Translations under genes and position numbers: made by a program | Notes under the pieces: model-generated | The model's database searches: none | Seen by the model: only the letters and a program-made list of their open reading frames with translations | Told to the model about the DNA's origin: nothing | Assembly: GCF_003382275.1 (NCBI RefSeq) | Contig: NZ_QTJX01000001.1 | Location: 248,001-312,000, forward strand | DNA length: 64,000 nucleotides | Direction of reading: 5' to 3' | Source of the DNA: Flagellimonas nanhaiensis | GTDB lineage: Bacteria > Bacteroidota > Bacteroidia > Flavobacteriales > Flavobacteriaceae | In this document: positions 1 to 8,900 of the stretch, in pieces | How the letters are laid out: each line of letters opens with the position of its first letter | Position numbering within the stretch: the stretch's first letter is position 1

Positions 1-1358
1 TTTATGGCCTAGGGCTAAATCAACAAGTAGTGGATTTGGTTGGAACCGAAAGCTTTGAGGAAATTTTGGATAAGGTGGTCGCCTTCCATAAAGAACGCCC
101 TTCCAACTTTGTATTGGGTAGAGGATGGGACCAAAACGACTGGGAAGTAAAGGAATTCCCCACCAAGCAGAAATTAGATGAATTGTTTCCTGATACACCT
201 GTAGCTTTGGAACGGGTTGATGGCCATGCCTATCTCGTGAACCAAAAAGCCTTGGATATGGCTGGGATAACCAATGATACCTCCGTAGAAGGAGGCGAAA
301 TCGTTAAAAAAGATGGTAAAATCACAGGAGTTTTAGTAGACAGACCTATGGGTATGGTAGATGCGGTCATACCAAAACCTAGTAAAGAAACCCAGATTCA
401 GGCTTTAAAAGATGCTGAAGAAATTTGTTTGGATTATGGTCTTACTACAGTAAATGATGCAGGTTTAGGCAGGGCAACAATAGAATTGATAGATAGCTTG
501 CAACAAGCAGGAGACATGTCAATAAGGCTCTATGCCATGGTAAGCAATTCAAACGATAATTTGGATCATTTCCTGAACAAAGGGGTCATAAAAACAGACA
601 AACTCCATGTACGTTCTGTAAAGGTATATGGAGATGGGGCCTTGGGGTCAAGGGGTGCGGCATTAAAAGCTCCTTACTCGGACCATGACGGACATTTTGG
701 TGCCATGGTAACTCCCGTTAATGAAATAGAAGCTCTAGCTGAAAGAATAGCCCAATCTGATTACCAAATGAATACCCATGCCATTGGAGATTCTGCCAAT
801 ATTGTAGTCTTAAGAGCATACAAAAAGGCCTTGGAAGGAAAAGAAGATAGGCGTTGGAAGGTAGAACACGCCCAGGTGATTTCCGAGGCGGACTTCGATT
901 ACTTTGAACATGGAATTATTCCTTCAATTCAACCTACCCACGCCACAAGCGACATGTATTGGGCAGAGGATCGTTTGGGACACGAGCGTGTGAAGGGTGC
1001 CTATGCCTATAAAAAATTACTCAATAAGGCTGGAATAGTGGCTTTGGGAACAGATTTTCCCGTAGAAAGAGTGAGTCCGTTCCTTACCTTCTATGCTTCG
1101 GTGGCCAGACAGGATTTAGAGAAATACCCTGAAGGCGGTTTTCAAATGGAAGATGCCCTTTCTAGAGAAGAAACCTTAAAAGGGATGACCATTTGGGCGG
1201 CATACTCCAATTTTGAAGAAGACGAAAAGGGGAGCATTGAAGTAGGGAAGTTTGCCGATTTTGTCATTTTGAGCGATGATATCATGACAGTTCCTGTTGA
1301 TAACATTCCAAACCTTCAGGCTGAGCAGGTTTTTGTTTCAGGAAATCAGGTAAAATAG
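1..1358 (+). CDS. YtcJ-like amidohydrolase, 5' truncated by window edge
   Basis: The reading frame is open to the left edge (first full codon at base 3), so the N-terminus is missing; a GTG at base 30 is not the true start. The visible part matches the metal-dependent amidohydrolase_3/YtcJ family (AepA-like). It shows a THAIGDSAN segment near residue 260 of the visible protein, an EHAQVIS segment with the metal-ligand type His, and an LGTDFPVERVSPF segment with the late catalytic-type Asp. The usual signal peptide and HxH metal motif would lie upstream of the window. The family hydrolyses C-N bonds, but individual substrates are mostly unknown, so no substrate is proposed. The gene converges with the DUF2911 gene across a shared terminator. 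Confidence 0.85.
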   Translation, partial: YGLGLNQQVVDLVGTESFEEILDKVVAFHKERPSNFVLGRGWDQNDWEVKEFPTKQKLDELFPDTPVALERVDGHAYLVNQKALDMAGITNDTSVEGGEIVKKDGKITGVLVDRPMGMVDAVIPKPSKETQIQALKDAEEICLDYGLTTVNDAGLGRATIELIDSLQQAGDMSIRLYAMVSNSNDNLDHFLNKGVIKTDKLHVRSVKVYGDGALGSRGAALKAPYSDHDGHFGAMVTPVNEIEALAERIAQSDYQMNTHAIGDSANIVVLRAYKKALEGKEDRRWKVEHAQVISEADFDYFEHGIIPSIQPTHATSDMYWAEDRLGHERVKGAYAYKKLLNKAGIVALGTDFPVERVSPFLTFYASVARQDLEKYPEGGFQMEDALSREETLKGMTIWAAYSNFEEDEKGSIEVGKFADFVILSDDIMTVPVDNIPNLQAEQVFVSGNQVK

Positions 1359-1360
1359 AA

Positions 1361-1388
1361 AACGGGCCTAAAAGGCCCGTTTCGTTTC
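1361..1388. terminator. Bidirectional intrinsic terminator
   Basis: A perfect 9-bp stem (AACGGGCCT, bases 1361-1369; AGGCCCGTT, 1373-1381) with an AAA loop starts three bases after the amidohydrolase stop. It is flanked by A-rich sequence on the left and T-rich sequence on the right, so it can serve both convergent genes. Confidence 0.85.
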
Positions 1389-1406
1389 ACATTAAAATTA
1401 TACTGG

Positions 1407-1937
1407 TTACAGCCCTATTGGCAATGAAACACGCGTGGTGCCCCACCCCATGACCATAGCACCTTCATCATTAAAAGCAATAGAGAAAGCTTCCAAAGAT
1501 TCGCCATCAGTGCTTGCAGCTGCACTAACACGAGCCACATCGGCGGCACTGTCATAAGAGTAAGCTCCCCATTGGTTCAGATTACTGTTCAGAATTACGG
1601 TCCACTCTTTTTCACCTGGAATAGTGAACATAGAATAGGTTCCTGCCTTTACAGCTGTTCCACCTACAGTTACATCTTTATAAAAAGTGATTTCTGCGCA
1701 TTCGTTGGCTCCAGTTCTCCAAACTTTTCCTGCAGGAGCAAGTTCAGAAAGGCTACGTCCTTTTAGTTGGGGACGACTATAGATTACTCGTACCGATTTA
1801 TCGGATACTCTATAACTCGCCGGAAAAGAAGCTATATCCGCAGGGCTTTTGTCAAGGCCACTGAATTTCTGGGCAGTTGCCTCAGTTGAAAAAACCAATG
1901 CTAAGGTTAAAAAAGCAAATAAGAATACATTTTTCAT
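1407..1937 (-). CDS. DUF2911 family secreted protein
   Basis: A 176-residue protein with an N-terminal signal peptide (MKNVFLFAFLTLALVFS, cleavage probably after ATAQ) and a single DUF2911 domain. Typical family segments are visible: SVRVIYSRPQLKGR, the GKVWRTGANE segment, and a KAGTYSMFTIPGEKEWTVILN segment. The family is common in Bacteroidota and its function is unknown. I chose the ATG at 1937 because it begins the signal peptide; a TTG 24 bases upstream would add an unlikely polar extension. It is probably exported to the periplasm or outer membrane as a monocistronic gene with its own promoter. Confidence 0.85.
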   Translation of the reverse strand: MKNVFLFAFLTLALVFSTEATAQKFSGLDKSPADIASFPASYRVSDKSVRVIYSRPQLKGRSLSELAPAGKVWRTGANECAEITFYKDVTVGGTAVKAGTYSMFTIPGEKEWTVILNSNLNQWGAYSYDSAADVARVSAAASTDGESLEAFSIAFNDEGAMVMGWGTTRVSLPIGL

Positions 1938-1958
1938 GATTGTGATTTTAGTTGTTCC

Positions 1959-1966
1959 CAAAACTA
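1959..1966 (-). promoter_or_regulatory. Possible -7 element for the DUF2911 gene
   Basis: On the minus strand these bases read TAGTTTTG, a match to the Bacteroidota TAnnTTTG element, 21 bases upstream of the chosen ATG. No TTG -33 element is present at the expected spacing, so support is weak. Confidence 0.3.
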
Positions 1967-2178
1967 GGATGTAATTGAGTGCTGTTTTTATAAAGAGACG
2001 TTAAAATTTAAGAACCTTACAATATGTTTGAAATTCTATAACTAAATCTAATTATAATTACAATAAAGTTGATATTTAAGTTTTTAAGTATTGAATCATA
2101 ACTAAAATTGATATTAGTATTTAATAATGAAATTTTATATGCCATTTTTGTATCTCAATTGTAATAAATAGTATTTGT

Positions 2179-3849
2179 ATGTGCGGAATTGTATGCGCGT
2201 TTGATTTAAAGGAGAGTACTGAGGTTTTGAGGCCTCAGTTGTTGGAGATGTCCAAGAAAGTTAGGCACCGAGGGCCAGATTGGAACGGGATTTATGCCGA
2301 TGAAAAAGCTATTCTGGCACATGAAAGATTGGCCATTGTCGATCCCGCTTCGGGAAAACAGCCTCTGTTGAGCCAAGATGGCAAATTGGTACTGGCGGCC
2401 AATGGTGAAATCTACAACCATCTGGAACTTAGAAAACAATTTGAGGGGAAGTATGAATTTAAGACTCAATCGGATTGCGAGGTTATCCTGGCCCTTTATC
2501 AAGAAAAAGGTGTGGATTTTGTGGATGAATTAAACGGAATTTTTGGCTTTGCCATTTACGACAGCGAAAAGGGCGAATACTTTGTGGCAAGGGACCATAT
2601 GGGAATTATTCCATTATATATTGGATGGGATAAAAACGGAACCTTTTATGTAGCCTCAGAATTGAAGGCTTTGGAAGGTACTTGTGCCAAGATAGAACTT
2701 TTTCCTCCTGGGCATTATTTCCACAGTGCCGAAGGAGAATTCAAAAAATGGTACAAGAGGGATTGGATGGAGTATGATGCCGTCAAAGAAAACCAAACCA
2801 GCATAGCTGAAATACAAGAAGCCTTGGAAGCGGCCGTACACCGTCAATTAATGTCAGATGTGCCTTATGGAGTGCTTCTTTCAGGAGGTTTGGATTCGTC
2901 AGTGACCTCTGCTATTGCTAAAAGGTATTCCCAAATGCGAATAGAATCAGGAGATACCAAGGAAGCTTGGTGGCCACAGCTACACTCTTTTTCTGTTGGG
3001 CTGGAAGGCTCACCGGATTTGGAAGCAGCACAAAAGGTAGCTGATCATATCGGTACTATCCACCATGAGATAAAATTTACCATCCAAGAGGGATTGGATG
3101 CTATCAAAGATGTAATCTACAACCTTGAAACCTACGACATCACAACCATACGTGCCTCCACACCCATGTATTTAATGGCGCGGGTAATCAAATCCATGGG
3201 AATTAAGATGGTGTTGTCCGGTGAAGGGGCCGACGAACTTTTTGGAGGATATCTCTATTTCCATAAAGCACCAAGTCCAAAGGATTTTCATGAGGAAACA
3301 GTTAGGAAATTGGATAAGCTCCATATGTACGATTGCCTCAGGGCAAACAAATCTCTAGCAGCCTGGGGAATTGAAGGCAGAGTTCCCTTTTTGGACAAGG
3401 AATTTATGGATGTGGCCATGCGTATCAATCCAAAAGATAAGATGATCAATGGCGAACGAATGGAAAAATGGGTGGTTCGCAAAGCGTTTGAATCCTATTT
3501 GCCCGAAAGTGTGGCCTGGAGACAAAAAGAGCAGTTCTCTGATGGAGTTGGATATAGTTGGATAGATACCCTAAAACTGCTGGTGGAGGAAAAGGTGACC
3601 GATGAGCAGCTTAAAAATGCCCATTTTAAGTTTCCTATCCAGACCCCTACCACCAAGGAGGAATATTATTATCGTTCCATTTTTGAGGGTCATTTTCCCT
3701 CAGATGCAGCAGCGTTGAGTGTACCACAGGAACCATCTGTGGCCTGTAGTACCAAAATTGCATTGGAGTGGGATGAGGCATTTAAGAACATGAACGACCC
3801 CTCTGGAAGGGCGGTGGCCCACGTCCATGAGGATGCCTATGAAAAATAA
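2179..3849 (+). CDS. asnB: Asparagine synthetase B (glutamine-hydrolysing)
   Basis: Makes asparagine from aspartate, glutamine and ATP in the cytoplasm. The protein starts MCGIVCAF, placing the N-terminal nucleophile Cys2 of the class II glutamine amidotransferase domain (about residues 2-190). The synthetase domain has the PP-loop SGGLDSS at about 234-240 and an SGEGADELFGGY segment. At 556 residues it has the length of the E. coli AsnB type. The start is fixed because the Cys must follow the initiator Met. The 241 bases upstream are AT-rich; I see no RNA gene in them. A strong terminator follows, so it appears to be a single-gene unit. Confidence 0.97.
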   Translation: MCGIVCAFDLKESTEVLRPQLLEMSKKVRHRGPDWNGIYADEKAILAHERLAIVDPASGKQPLLSQDGKLVLAANGEIYNHLELRKQFEGKYEFKTQSDCEVILALYQEKGVDFVDELNGIFGFAIYDSEKGEYFVARDHMGIIPLYIGWDKNGTFYVASELKALEGTCAKIELFPPGHYFHSAEGEFKKWYKRDWMEYDAVKENQTSIAEIQEALEAAVHRQLMSDVPYGVLLSGGLDSSVTSAIAKRYSQMRIESGDTKEAWWPQLHSFSVGLEGSPDLEAAQKVADHIGTIHHEIKFTIQEGLDAIKDVIYNLETYDITTIRASTPMYLMARVIKSMGIKMVLSGEGADELFGGYLYFHKAPSPKDFHEETVRKLDKLHMYDCLRANKSLAAWGIEGRVPFLDKEFMDVAMRINPKDKMINGERMEKWVVRKAFESYLPESVAWRQKEQFSDGVGYSWIDTLKLLVEEKVTDEQLKNAHFKFPIQTPTTKEEYYYRSIFEGHFPSDAAALSVPQEPSVACSTKIALEWDEAFKNMNDPSGRAVAHVHEDAYEK

Positions 3850-3911
3850 CCAATAAGTGTTTACATTTTAGAGCAGGAAGATGATGTTTTGTTTCATTTT
3901 CAATTAGTCGG

Positions 3912-3939
3912 AAAAGCCCCTTAATCAAGGGGCTTTTTT
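3912..3939 (+). terminator. Intrinsic terminator of asnB
   Basis: An 11-bp stem (AAAAGCCCCTT at 3912-3922; AAGGGGCTTTT at 3927-3937) with an AATC loop, running into a T tract, 63 bases after the asnB stop. Confidence 0.9.
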
Positions 3940-3982
3940 AATGGCTCCAACGGCGTTTGGGCACGATAAAACACGCATTGTT

Positions 3983-4005
3983 TTTTCCACACTTTTTGTT
4001 GATAA
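3983..4005. promoter_or_regulatory. Pair of DnaA-box-like motifs upstream of gyrB
   Basis: TTTTCCACA at 3983-3991 fits the relaxed DnaA box TTWTNCACA exactly. Five bases further on, 3997-4005 read on the minus strand as TTATCAACA, one mismatch from the same consensus. The two lie in inverted orientation about 100 bases before gyrB. This could be a DnaA control site or chance in AT-rich DNA; there is no wider cluster that would indicate an origin. Confidence 0.35.
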
Positions 4006-4030
4006 CTTGAACCGAGCGGATAGCTTCAAC

Positions 4031-4062
4031 TACCCAATTTTACTGGGTATTCCTTATATTTG
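4031..4062 (+). promoter_or_regulatory. Probable gyrB promoter with an inverted repeat in the spacer
   Basis: TATATTTG at 4055-4062 matches the Bacteroidota -7 element TAnnTTTG, 38 bases before the gyrB start. No clear TTG -33 element is seen. Just upstream is an inverted repeat, TACCCA (4031-4036) and TGGGTA (4044-4049), placed where a regulator or topology-sensitive structure could act. Confidence 0.5.
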
Positions 4063-4099
4063 TAAGATTTGAAAATTTGAAAGTAAATACTAAAAATAT

Positions 4100-6040
4100 A
4101 TGAGCGAAGAAGCTAAGAAAAACCAGTATTCTGCGGATAGTATCCAGGCCCTTGAGGGTATGGAGCACGTGCGTATGCGTCCTTCCATGTACATTGGAGA
4201 TGTAGGTACAAGGGGCTTGCACCACTTGGTATATGAAGTAGTGGACAACTCCATTGATGAGGCCATGGGCGGTTATTGTGATACTATCGAGGTCATCATA
4301 AATGAAGACAATTCCATAACCACCAAGGACAATGGACGGGGAATCCCAGTTGGATTGCATAAAAAGGAAGGTGTTTCTGCGCTTGAAGTGGTCATGACCA
4401 AGATTGGGGCCGGAGGTAAATTTGATAAAGACTCCTATAAGGTTTCCGGAGGGCTTCACGGTGTTGGGGTTTCCTGTGTTAATGCACTCTCCAGTCATTT
4501 AAAGGCTACAGTATATCGTGAAGGAAAGATTTGGGAACAAGAATATGAAAGAGGTAAAACCTTATATCCGGTAAAAAGCATTGGTGAAAGCAAGGAAAAT
4601 GGGACCGTGGTCACATTCACCCCGGACGATACCATTTTTACCCAGACTACGGAATATAGCTATGAAACCTTGGCCAATAGAATGCGGGAATTGGCTTATT
4701 TGAACAAGGGGGTAACCATCAAATTGACGGACAAGCGCAACAAGGATGAAAAGGGAGAATACATTTCTGAGACCTTTTACTCCGAAGAAGGCTTAAAAGA
4801 GTTTATCCGATTCTTGGATGGCAACCGTGAACCCCTTATTCAAAGTGTGGTTTCCATGGAGGGGGAAAAGAACGGAATTCCTGTGGAGGTAGCTTTGATT
4901 TACAACAATGGGTACACCGAAAACCTTCATTCTTATGTGAACAACATCAATACACATGAAGGAGGTACCCACTTATCAGGTTTTAGAAGAGGTCTTACAT
5001 CGACCCTTAAAAAATATGCGGACAATTCTGGAATGCTCGACAAGGTCAAATTTGAGATATCCGGAGATGATTTCCGTGAAGGATTGACGGCTATTGTGTC
5101 TGTTAAAGTGGCTGAGCCACAGTTTGAAGGGCAGACCAAGACCAAGTTGGGGAACCGTGAGGTTACCAGTGCGGTGAGTCAGGCGGTTTCAGAAATGCTG
5201 ACCAACTATCTGGAAGAACATCCGGAAGACGCCAAGCAGATAGTTGAAAAAGTAAAATTGGCAGCTCAGGCAAGACATGCCGCTGCCAAGGCACGGGAAA
5301 TGGTTCAACGAAAGAACCCGATGACAGGAGGCGGACTTCCCGGAAAACTATCCGATTGTTCGGACCAGGACCCAGAAAACTGTGAGATTTTCCTTGTAGA
5401 GGGTGATTCCGCAGGAGGAACTGCAAAAATGGGTCGGGACCGAAATTTTCAAGCCATATTGCCATTAAGGGGTAAAATACTTAATGTGGAGAAGGCCATG
5501 CAGCACAAAGTTTTTGAAAATGAGGAAATCAAGAACATGTACACTGCCCTTGGGGTCACCATTGGTACCGACGAGGACAGCAAAGCCTTGAACCTTGAAA
5601 AATTGAGATATCATAAGGTTATTATCATGTGTGATGCCGATGTTGATGGTAGTCACATTGAAACCCTGATTTTGACCTTTTTCTTCCGATATATGCGTGA
5701 ATTGATTGAAAACGGTCATGTTTATATCGCAACTCCACCTTTATATCTGGTTAAAAAAGGAGCAAAGAAGAGATATGCCTGGAATGATAGCGAACGTGAT
5801 GAAATTGTAGAATCCTTAGGAGGCGGTGCAGGTATCCAACGCTATAAAGGTCTTGGGGAGATGAATGCGGAGCAGTTGTGGGATACTACAATGAATCCTG
5901 AATTCAGAACATTGCGTCAGGTGACCATTGATAATGCAACGGAATCAGACCGAATATTCTCCATGTTAATGGGCGATGAGGTGCCACCAAGACGAGAATT
6001 TATTGAGAAAAATGCCGTCTATGCCAACATAGATGCATAG
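4100..6040 (+). CDS. gyrB: DNA gyrase subunit B
   Basis: ATPase subunit of gyrase, which works with GyrA to introduce negative supercoils. The order of domains is complete: GHKL ATPase (about 1-220, with DNGRGIPVG and GGLHGVGVS motifs), transducer (about 220-390), TOPRIM domain with EGDSAGG at about 433-439 and DADVDGSHI at about 511-519, and the C-terminal GyrB tail with QRYKGLGEMN. At 646 residues it is the short bacterial form without the enterobacterial insertion. GyrA is not in the window. It is preceded by a -7 promoter element and followed by its own terminator. Confidence 0.98.
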   Translation: MSEEAKKNQYSADSIQALEGMEHVRMRPSMYIGDVGTRGLHHLVYEVVDNSIDEAMGGYCDTIEVIINEDNSITTKDNGRGIPVGLHKKEGVSALEVVMTKIGAGGKFDKDSYKVSGGLHGVGVSCVNALSSHLKATVYREGKIWEQEYERGKTLYPVKSIGESKENGTVVTFTPDDTIFTQTTEYSYETLANRMRELAYLNKGVTIKLTDKRNKDEKGEYISETFYSEEGLKEFIRFLDGNREPLIQSVVSMEGEKNGIPVEVALIYNNGYTENLHSYVNNINTHEGGTHLSGFRRGLTSTLKKYADNSGMLDKVKFEISGDDFREGLTAIVSVKVAEPQFEGQTKTKLGNREVTSAVSQAVSEMLTNYLEEHPEDAKQIVEKVKLAAQARHAAAKAREMVQRKNPMTGGGLPGKLSDCSDQDPENCEIFLVEGDSAGGTAKMGRDRNFQAILPLRGKILNVEKAMQHKVFENEEIKNMYTALGVTIGTDEDSKALNLEKLRYHKVIIMCDADVDGSHIETLILTFFFRYMRELIENGHVYIATPPLYLVKKGAKKRYAWNDSERDEIVESLGGGAGIQRYKGLGEMNAEQLWDTTMNPEFRTLRQVTIDNATESDRIFSMLMGDEVPPRREFIEKNAVYANIDA

Positions 6041-6058
6041 ATAATGGCCATTCACAAC

Positions 6059-6090
6059 AAAAACTCGCTCCAAAAGGGCGAGTTTTTTAG
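6059..6090 (+). terminator. Intrinsic terminator of gyrB
   Basis: An 8-bp stem (AAACTCGC at 6061-6068; GCGAGTTT at 6078-6085) with a 9-base loop is followed by a T run, about 20 bases after the gyrB stop and before the next gene. Confidence 0.85.
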
Positions 6091-6111
6091 TTTTAGGAAA
6101 AATTTGACAAG

Positions 6112-7122
6112 ATGAAAAGAATAATTCTTTTGTTGGCATTGGTCAGTTTTTCCTCTGGAATGGCACAATCCAACATCAATGACCTTCTAGCAGCAGGTCT
6201 CAACGATGCTGAGCGTTTTACCACAGCTTGGTTGGTGCCAGTAACCGAAGCAGGGGTTTATAGCATCTCAAATGGCTGGTACAACTCAGCTGATGCGAAG
6301 CCTTTAGGCGGATTTGAAATTTCGATAGTTGGAAACCTAACCGGTTTTAAAAACAAGGATGATAAAAAATCCTTCACACTCAATACTGCGGATTACGAAA
6401 ATCTTCAATTTTTGGATGGAAGTACCTCTAAAGAGGTAGCCACCGCTTTGGGTGATATTGAAGGAATAGATGTGGCCATTGTTGCTACCATTGAAGGGCA
6501 ACAGGTAAACACTCAATTTGAACTTCCTTCCGGATTGGCCTCTGAAGACTTGAATTTTGTTCCTTCAGGGTACATACAAGCCAGTGTGGGCCTTATTAAA
6601 GGAACAGAGGTAAAGGCCAGGTTTTTGCCCAAAATTGACACAGATGATGTTAAAATAGGGCTATACGGCTTTGGAATACAGCACGATTTTACCAAGCACC
6701 TTCCAGCAGATAAACTACTTCCAGTGGCTATCTCTGCTGTAATAGGGTACACTAAGCTGAGTGGAGAATATGATTTCTCCGATACGGGTGTAATTGCAGG
6801 TGAAAACCAAAGATTGGATGCCCAATTTAGTTCCTGGAACTTTAGCGCAGTGGTATCCACCCGCTTGCCCGTTATCAACTTCTATGGAGGATTGAACTAC
6901 ATTACAGGAAAATCAGAAACAGATATTTTAGGAAGATATGAAGTCCAAACAATTGGCGCTCCAATTGTGTATACAGACCCTTTTAACATTAGCAATAATG
7001 TAAGTGGAGTGTCGGGTAACATCGGAACCAAATTGAAGCTTGGATTCTTTAGATTGAATGCAGATTACAATTTAGCCCAATTTAACACCTTTACCTTTGG
7101 TATAAACTTTGGGTTTAGATAG
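6112..7122 (+). CDS. DUF6588 family, probable outer-membrane protein
   Basis: A 336-residue protein with a signal peptide (MKRIILLLALVSFSSGMAQ) and the start pattern INDLLAAGLNDAERF seen in DUF6588 proteins of Bacteroidota. The mature protein is rich in alternating hydrophobic/polar stretches and ends TFGINFGFR, which suggests a beta-barrel in the outer membrane. No enzyme motif is visible and the function is unknown. It lies just downstream of the gyrB terminator and has its own palindromic terminator, so it is probably transcribed alone. Confidence 0.7.
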   Translation: MKRIILLLALVSFSSGMAQSNINDLLAAGLNDAERFTTAWLVPVTEAGVYSISNGWYNSADAKPLGGFEISIVGNLTGFKNKDDKKSFTLNTADYENLQFLDGSTSKEVATALGDIEGIDVAIVATIEGQQVNTQFELPSGLASEDLNFVPSGYIQASVGLIKGTEVKARFLPKIDTDDVKIGLYGFGIQHDFTKHLPADKLLPVAISAVIGYTKLSGEYDFSDTGVIAGENQRLDAQFSSWNFSAVVSTRLPVINFYGGLNYITGKSETDILGRYEVQTIGAPIVYTDPFNISNNVSGVSGNIGTKLKLGFFRLNADYNLAQFNTFTFGINFGFR

Positions 7123-7147
7123 AAAACCAACCAACCAATAAATAAGA

Positions 7148-7180
7148 AAGGCCCCAACTCTAGAGTTGGGGCCTTCTATT
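7148..7180. terminator. Bidirectional palindromic terminator
   Basis: A perfect 28-base palindrome (arms AAGGCCCCAACTC at 7148-7160 and GAGTTGGGGCCTT at 7163-7175) lies between two convergent genes, with T-rich sequence on the right and A-rich sequence on the left. Confidence 0.85.
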
Positions 7181-7201
7181 TTCATAAGTGCGTCTTCCTA
7201 A

Positions 7202-7573
7202 TTACTCCCTGGTGGCGAAGACGGAGCCATTACCCAAGGTCAATGCTTCTGGATCATTTGCTTGTTCCAAATTAACTATAACATCCTCAATCTCGGGATT
7301 ACCATAAATAATGGTATATGTCCCGTTATCTTCGGACCATTTAAAGTCAGTGTAAAAAACAAGTTTGGAGTCTGAATAATTTTGGTATCTACCCAAGTAG
7401 ACATCATTAAAGGTCCACTCTTCGCGGGTAGTGGTTGAGTTTTTGTTGCTGTCCGCAGGAGAATCACTTTTTACCCATATACCCAAAATAGGATCGTTGT
7501 TTTCGGGTATACTGGTACAATTGCTTATTGCAATTATGGATACTATGGACAACAATGAAAAGAACTTTTTCAT
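7202..7573 (-). CDS. Small lipoprotein, lipocalin-like
   Basis: A 123-residue protein beginning MKKFFSLLSIVSIIAISNC, a lipoprotein-type signal with Cys19; Asn at -1 is not ideal for a lipobox. The mature part has the pattern DPILGIWVKSD, EEWTF, then NGTYTIIYG, which resembles the short lipocalin-like proteins of Flavobacteriia (eight-stranded barrels of unknown ligand). I chose the ATG at 7573; an upstream extension in the same frame carries no signal peptide and looks non-coding. It converges with the DUF6588 gene. Function unknown. Confidence 0.65.
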   Translation of the reverse strand: MKKFFSLLSIVSIIAISNCTSIPENNDPILGIWVKSDSPADSNKNSTTTREEWTFNDVYLGRYQNYSDSKLVFYTDFKWSEDNGTYTIIYGNPEIEDVIVNLEQANDPEALTLGNGSVFATRE

Positions 7574-7773
7574 GGTTAAGTAGGTTAAAACAGATTTCGG
7601 GACTATTATAACGGCATTACACAACAAATTATTGCATGATGACAACAATATAAAACGAGACCTTTCCCTTTTGATTGAATCCCGGGTTTTTAAAGAAAAG
7701 GTTACTGTGAAATTTCTTTGCGAAACAGGGTTGAAAATGGACAAATGTCAGGTTTTATCTAACTGAGATCCCG

Positions 7774-7781
7774 TATTTTTG
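7774..7781 (+). promoter_or_regulatory. -7 promoter element for mdh
   Basis: TATTTTTG matches TAnnTTTG and lies 26 bases upstream of the mdh ATG. A TTG -33 element at standard spacing is not evident. Confidence 0.4.
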
Positions 7782-7807
7782 TCCGATTAAAATTAAAATC
7801 TAATAAA

Positions 7808-8734
7808 ATGAAAGTTACCGTAGTTGGAGCTGGTGCAGTGGGGGCAAGCTGCGCCGAATATATAGCGATGAAAAATTTTGCATCGGAAGTTGTCCTTTTG
7901 GATATTAAAGAAGGCTATGCCGAAGGCAAGGCCATGGATTTGATGCAGACAGCATCCCTTAACGGTTTTGATACCAAAATCACTGGAAGTACCAGCGATT
8001 ATTCCAAAACGGCAAATAGTGATGTTGCGGTAATTACTTCAGGTATTCCTCGTAAACCGGGAATGACACGTGAAGAACTTATTGGAATCAATGCAGGAAT
8101 TGTAAAAACTGTGGCCACAAGCCTTTTGGAGCACTCTCCAAATGCCATTATCATTGTGGTAAGTAATCCTATGGATACCATGACCTATTTGGTGCATAAA
8201 ACCACAGACCTGCCTAAACATAAAATTATTGGAATGGGCGGTGCTTTGGATAGTGCCCGTTTCAAATACAGATTGGCAGAAGCTTTGGGAGCCCCCATTT
8301 CAGATGTTGATGGAATGGTAATGGGAGGCCATAGCGACAAGGGAATGGTACCGTTGATCGGACATGCTACCAGAAATAGCGTAAAAGTTTCAGAATTCCT
8401 TTCAGAAGAGCAAATGCAATGGGTTGTTGAGGAAACCAAAGTTGGAGGTGCTACATTGACCAAACTATTGGGTACCAGTGCATGGTATGCTCCTGGAGCT
8501 GCGGTTTCATCCTTGGTACAGTCAATAGCTTGCGACCAAAAGAAAATGTTCCCATGTTCCACCTTGTTGGAAGGGGAGTATGGCTTGGATGATATTTGTA
8601 TTGGAGTCCCTGTGATCTTAGGGAAAAATGGTATTGAAAAAGTGGTTGAAATTGAACTAAGTGACGCAGAAAAGGCCAAAATGAAGGAAAGTGCCGGAGG
8701 CGTGAAGAAAACCAACGGATTGCTACAATTGTAG
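7808..8734 (+). CDS. mdh: Malate dehydrogenase
   Basis: NAD-dependent interconversion of malate and oxaloacetate in the TCA cycle. The Rossmann nucleotide-binding motif GAGAVG is at residues 7-12. The substrate-binding loop RKPGMTR is at about 81-87, and the catalytic His lies in GGHSD at about 173-177. At 308 residues it is the LDH-like bacterial MDH type that also occurs in other Bacteroidota, not the E. coli type. It is flanked by a -7 element and a strong palindromic terminator, so it is probably monocistronic. Confidence 0.97.
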   Translation: MKVTVVGAGAVGASCAEYIAMKNFASEVVLLDIKEGYAEGKAMDLMQTASLNGFDTKITGSTSDYSKTANSDVAVITSGIPRKPGMTREELIGINAGIVKTVATSLLEHSPNAIIIVVSNPMDTMTYLVHKTTDLPKHKIIGMGGALDSARFKYRLAEALGAPISDVDGMVMGGHSDKGMVPLIGHATRNSVKVSEFLSEEQMQWVVEETKVGGATLTKLLGTSAWYAPGAAVSSLVQSIACDQKKMFPCSTLLEGEYGLDDICIGVPVILGKNGIEKVVEIELSDAEKAKMKESAGGVKKTNGLLQL

Positions 8735-8752
8735 ACCAGTCTTAACCATACT

Positions 8753-8789
8753 AAAAAGCCATTTCGATCGAAATGGCTTTTTTATTTTA
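8753..8789 (+). terminator. Intrinsic terminator of mdh
   Basis: A perfect palindrome centred on CGATCG (8765-8770) with outer arms AAAAAGCCATTT and AAATGGCTTTTT, ending in a T-rich tail, 19 bases after the mdh stop. Confidence 0.9.
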
Positions 8790-8831
8790 ACAATCTAACA
8801 GGGTTTCCAATTGCAATTCCATCAATTTCTA

Positions 8832-8862
8832 TTGGCAAATCTTATGGGAAATGATATATTTG
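8832..8862 (+). promoter_or_regulatory. Bacteroidota-type promoter of secDF
   Basis: TTG at 8832-8834 and TATATTTG at 8855-8862 are separated by 20 bases, which fits the flavobacterial TTG-N(17-23)-TAnnTTTG consensus. The secDF ATG follows 38 bases later. Confidence 0.65.
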
Positions 8863-8900
8863 CACGCTGTTTAAGAAAACTTCTAAAAATTTAATAATCA

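Noticed and set aside
3961..4099. Replication origin upstream of gyrB
   Set aside because: Only two DnaA-box-like sites are seen, with no dnaA or dnaN gene and no AT-rich unwinding repeats; kept only as a possible regulatory site.
4040..4498. A 152-codon minus-strand frame overlapping the gyrB start
   Set aside because: It lies opposite the conserved gyrB ATPase domain and its promoter and has no family resemblance.
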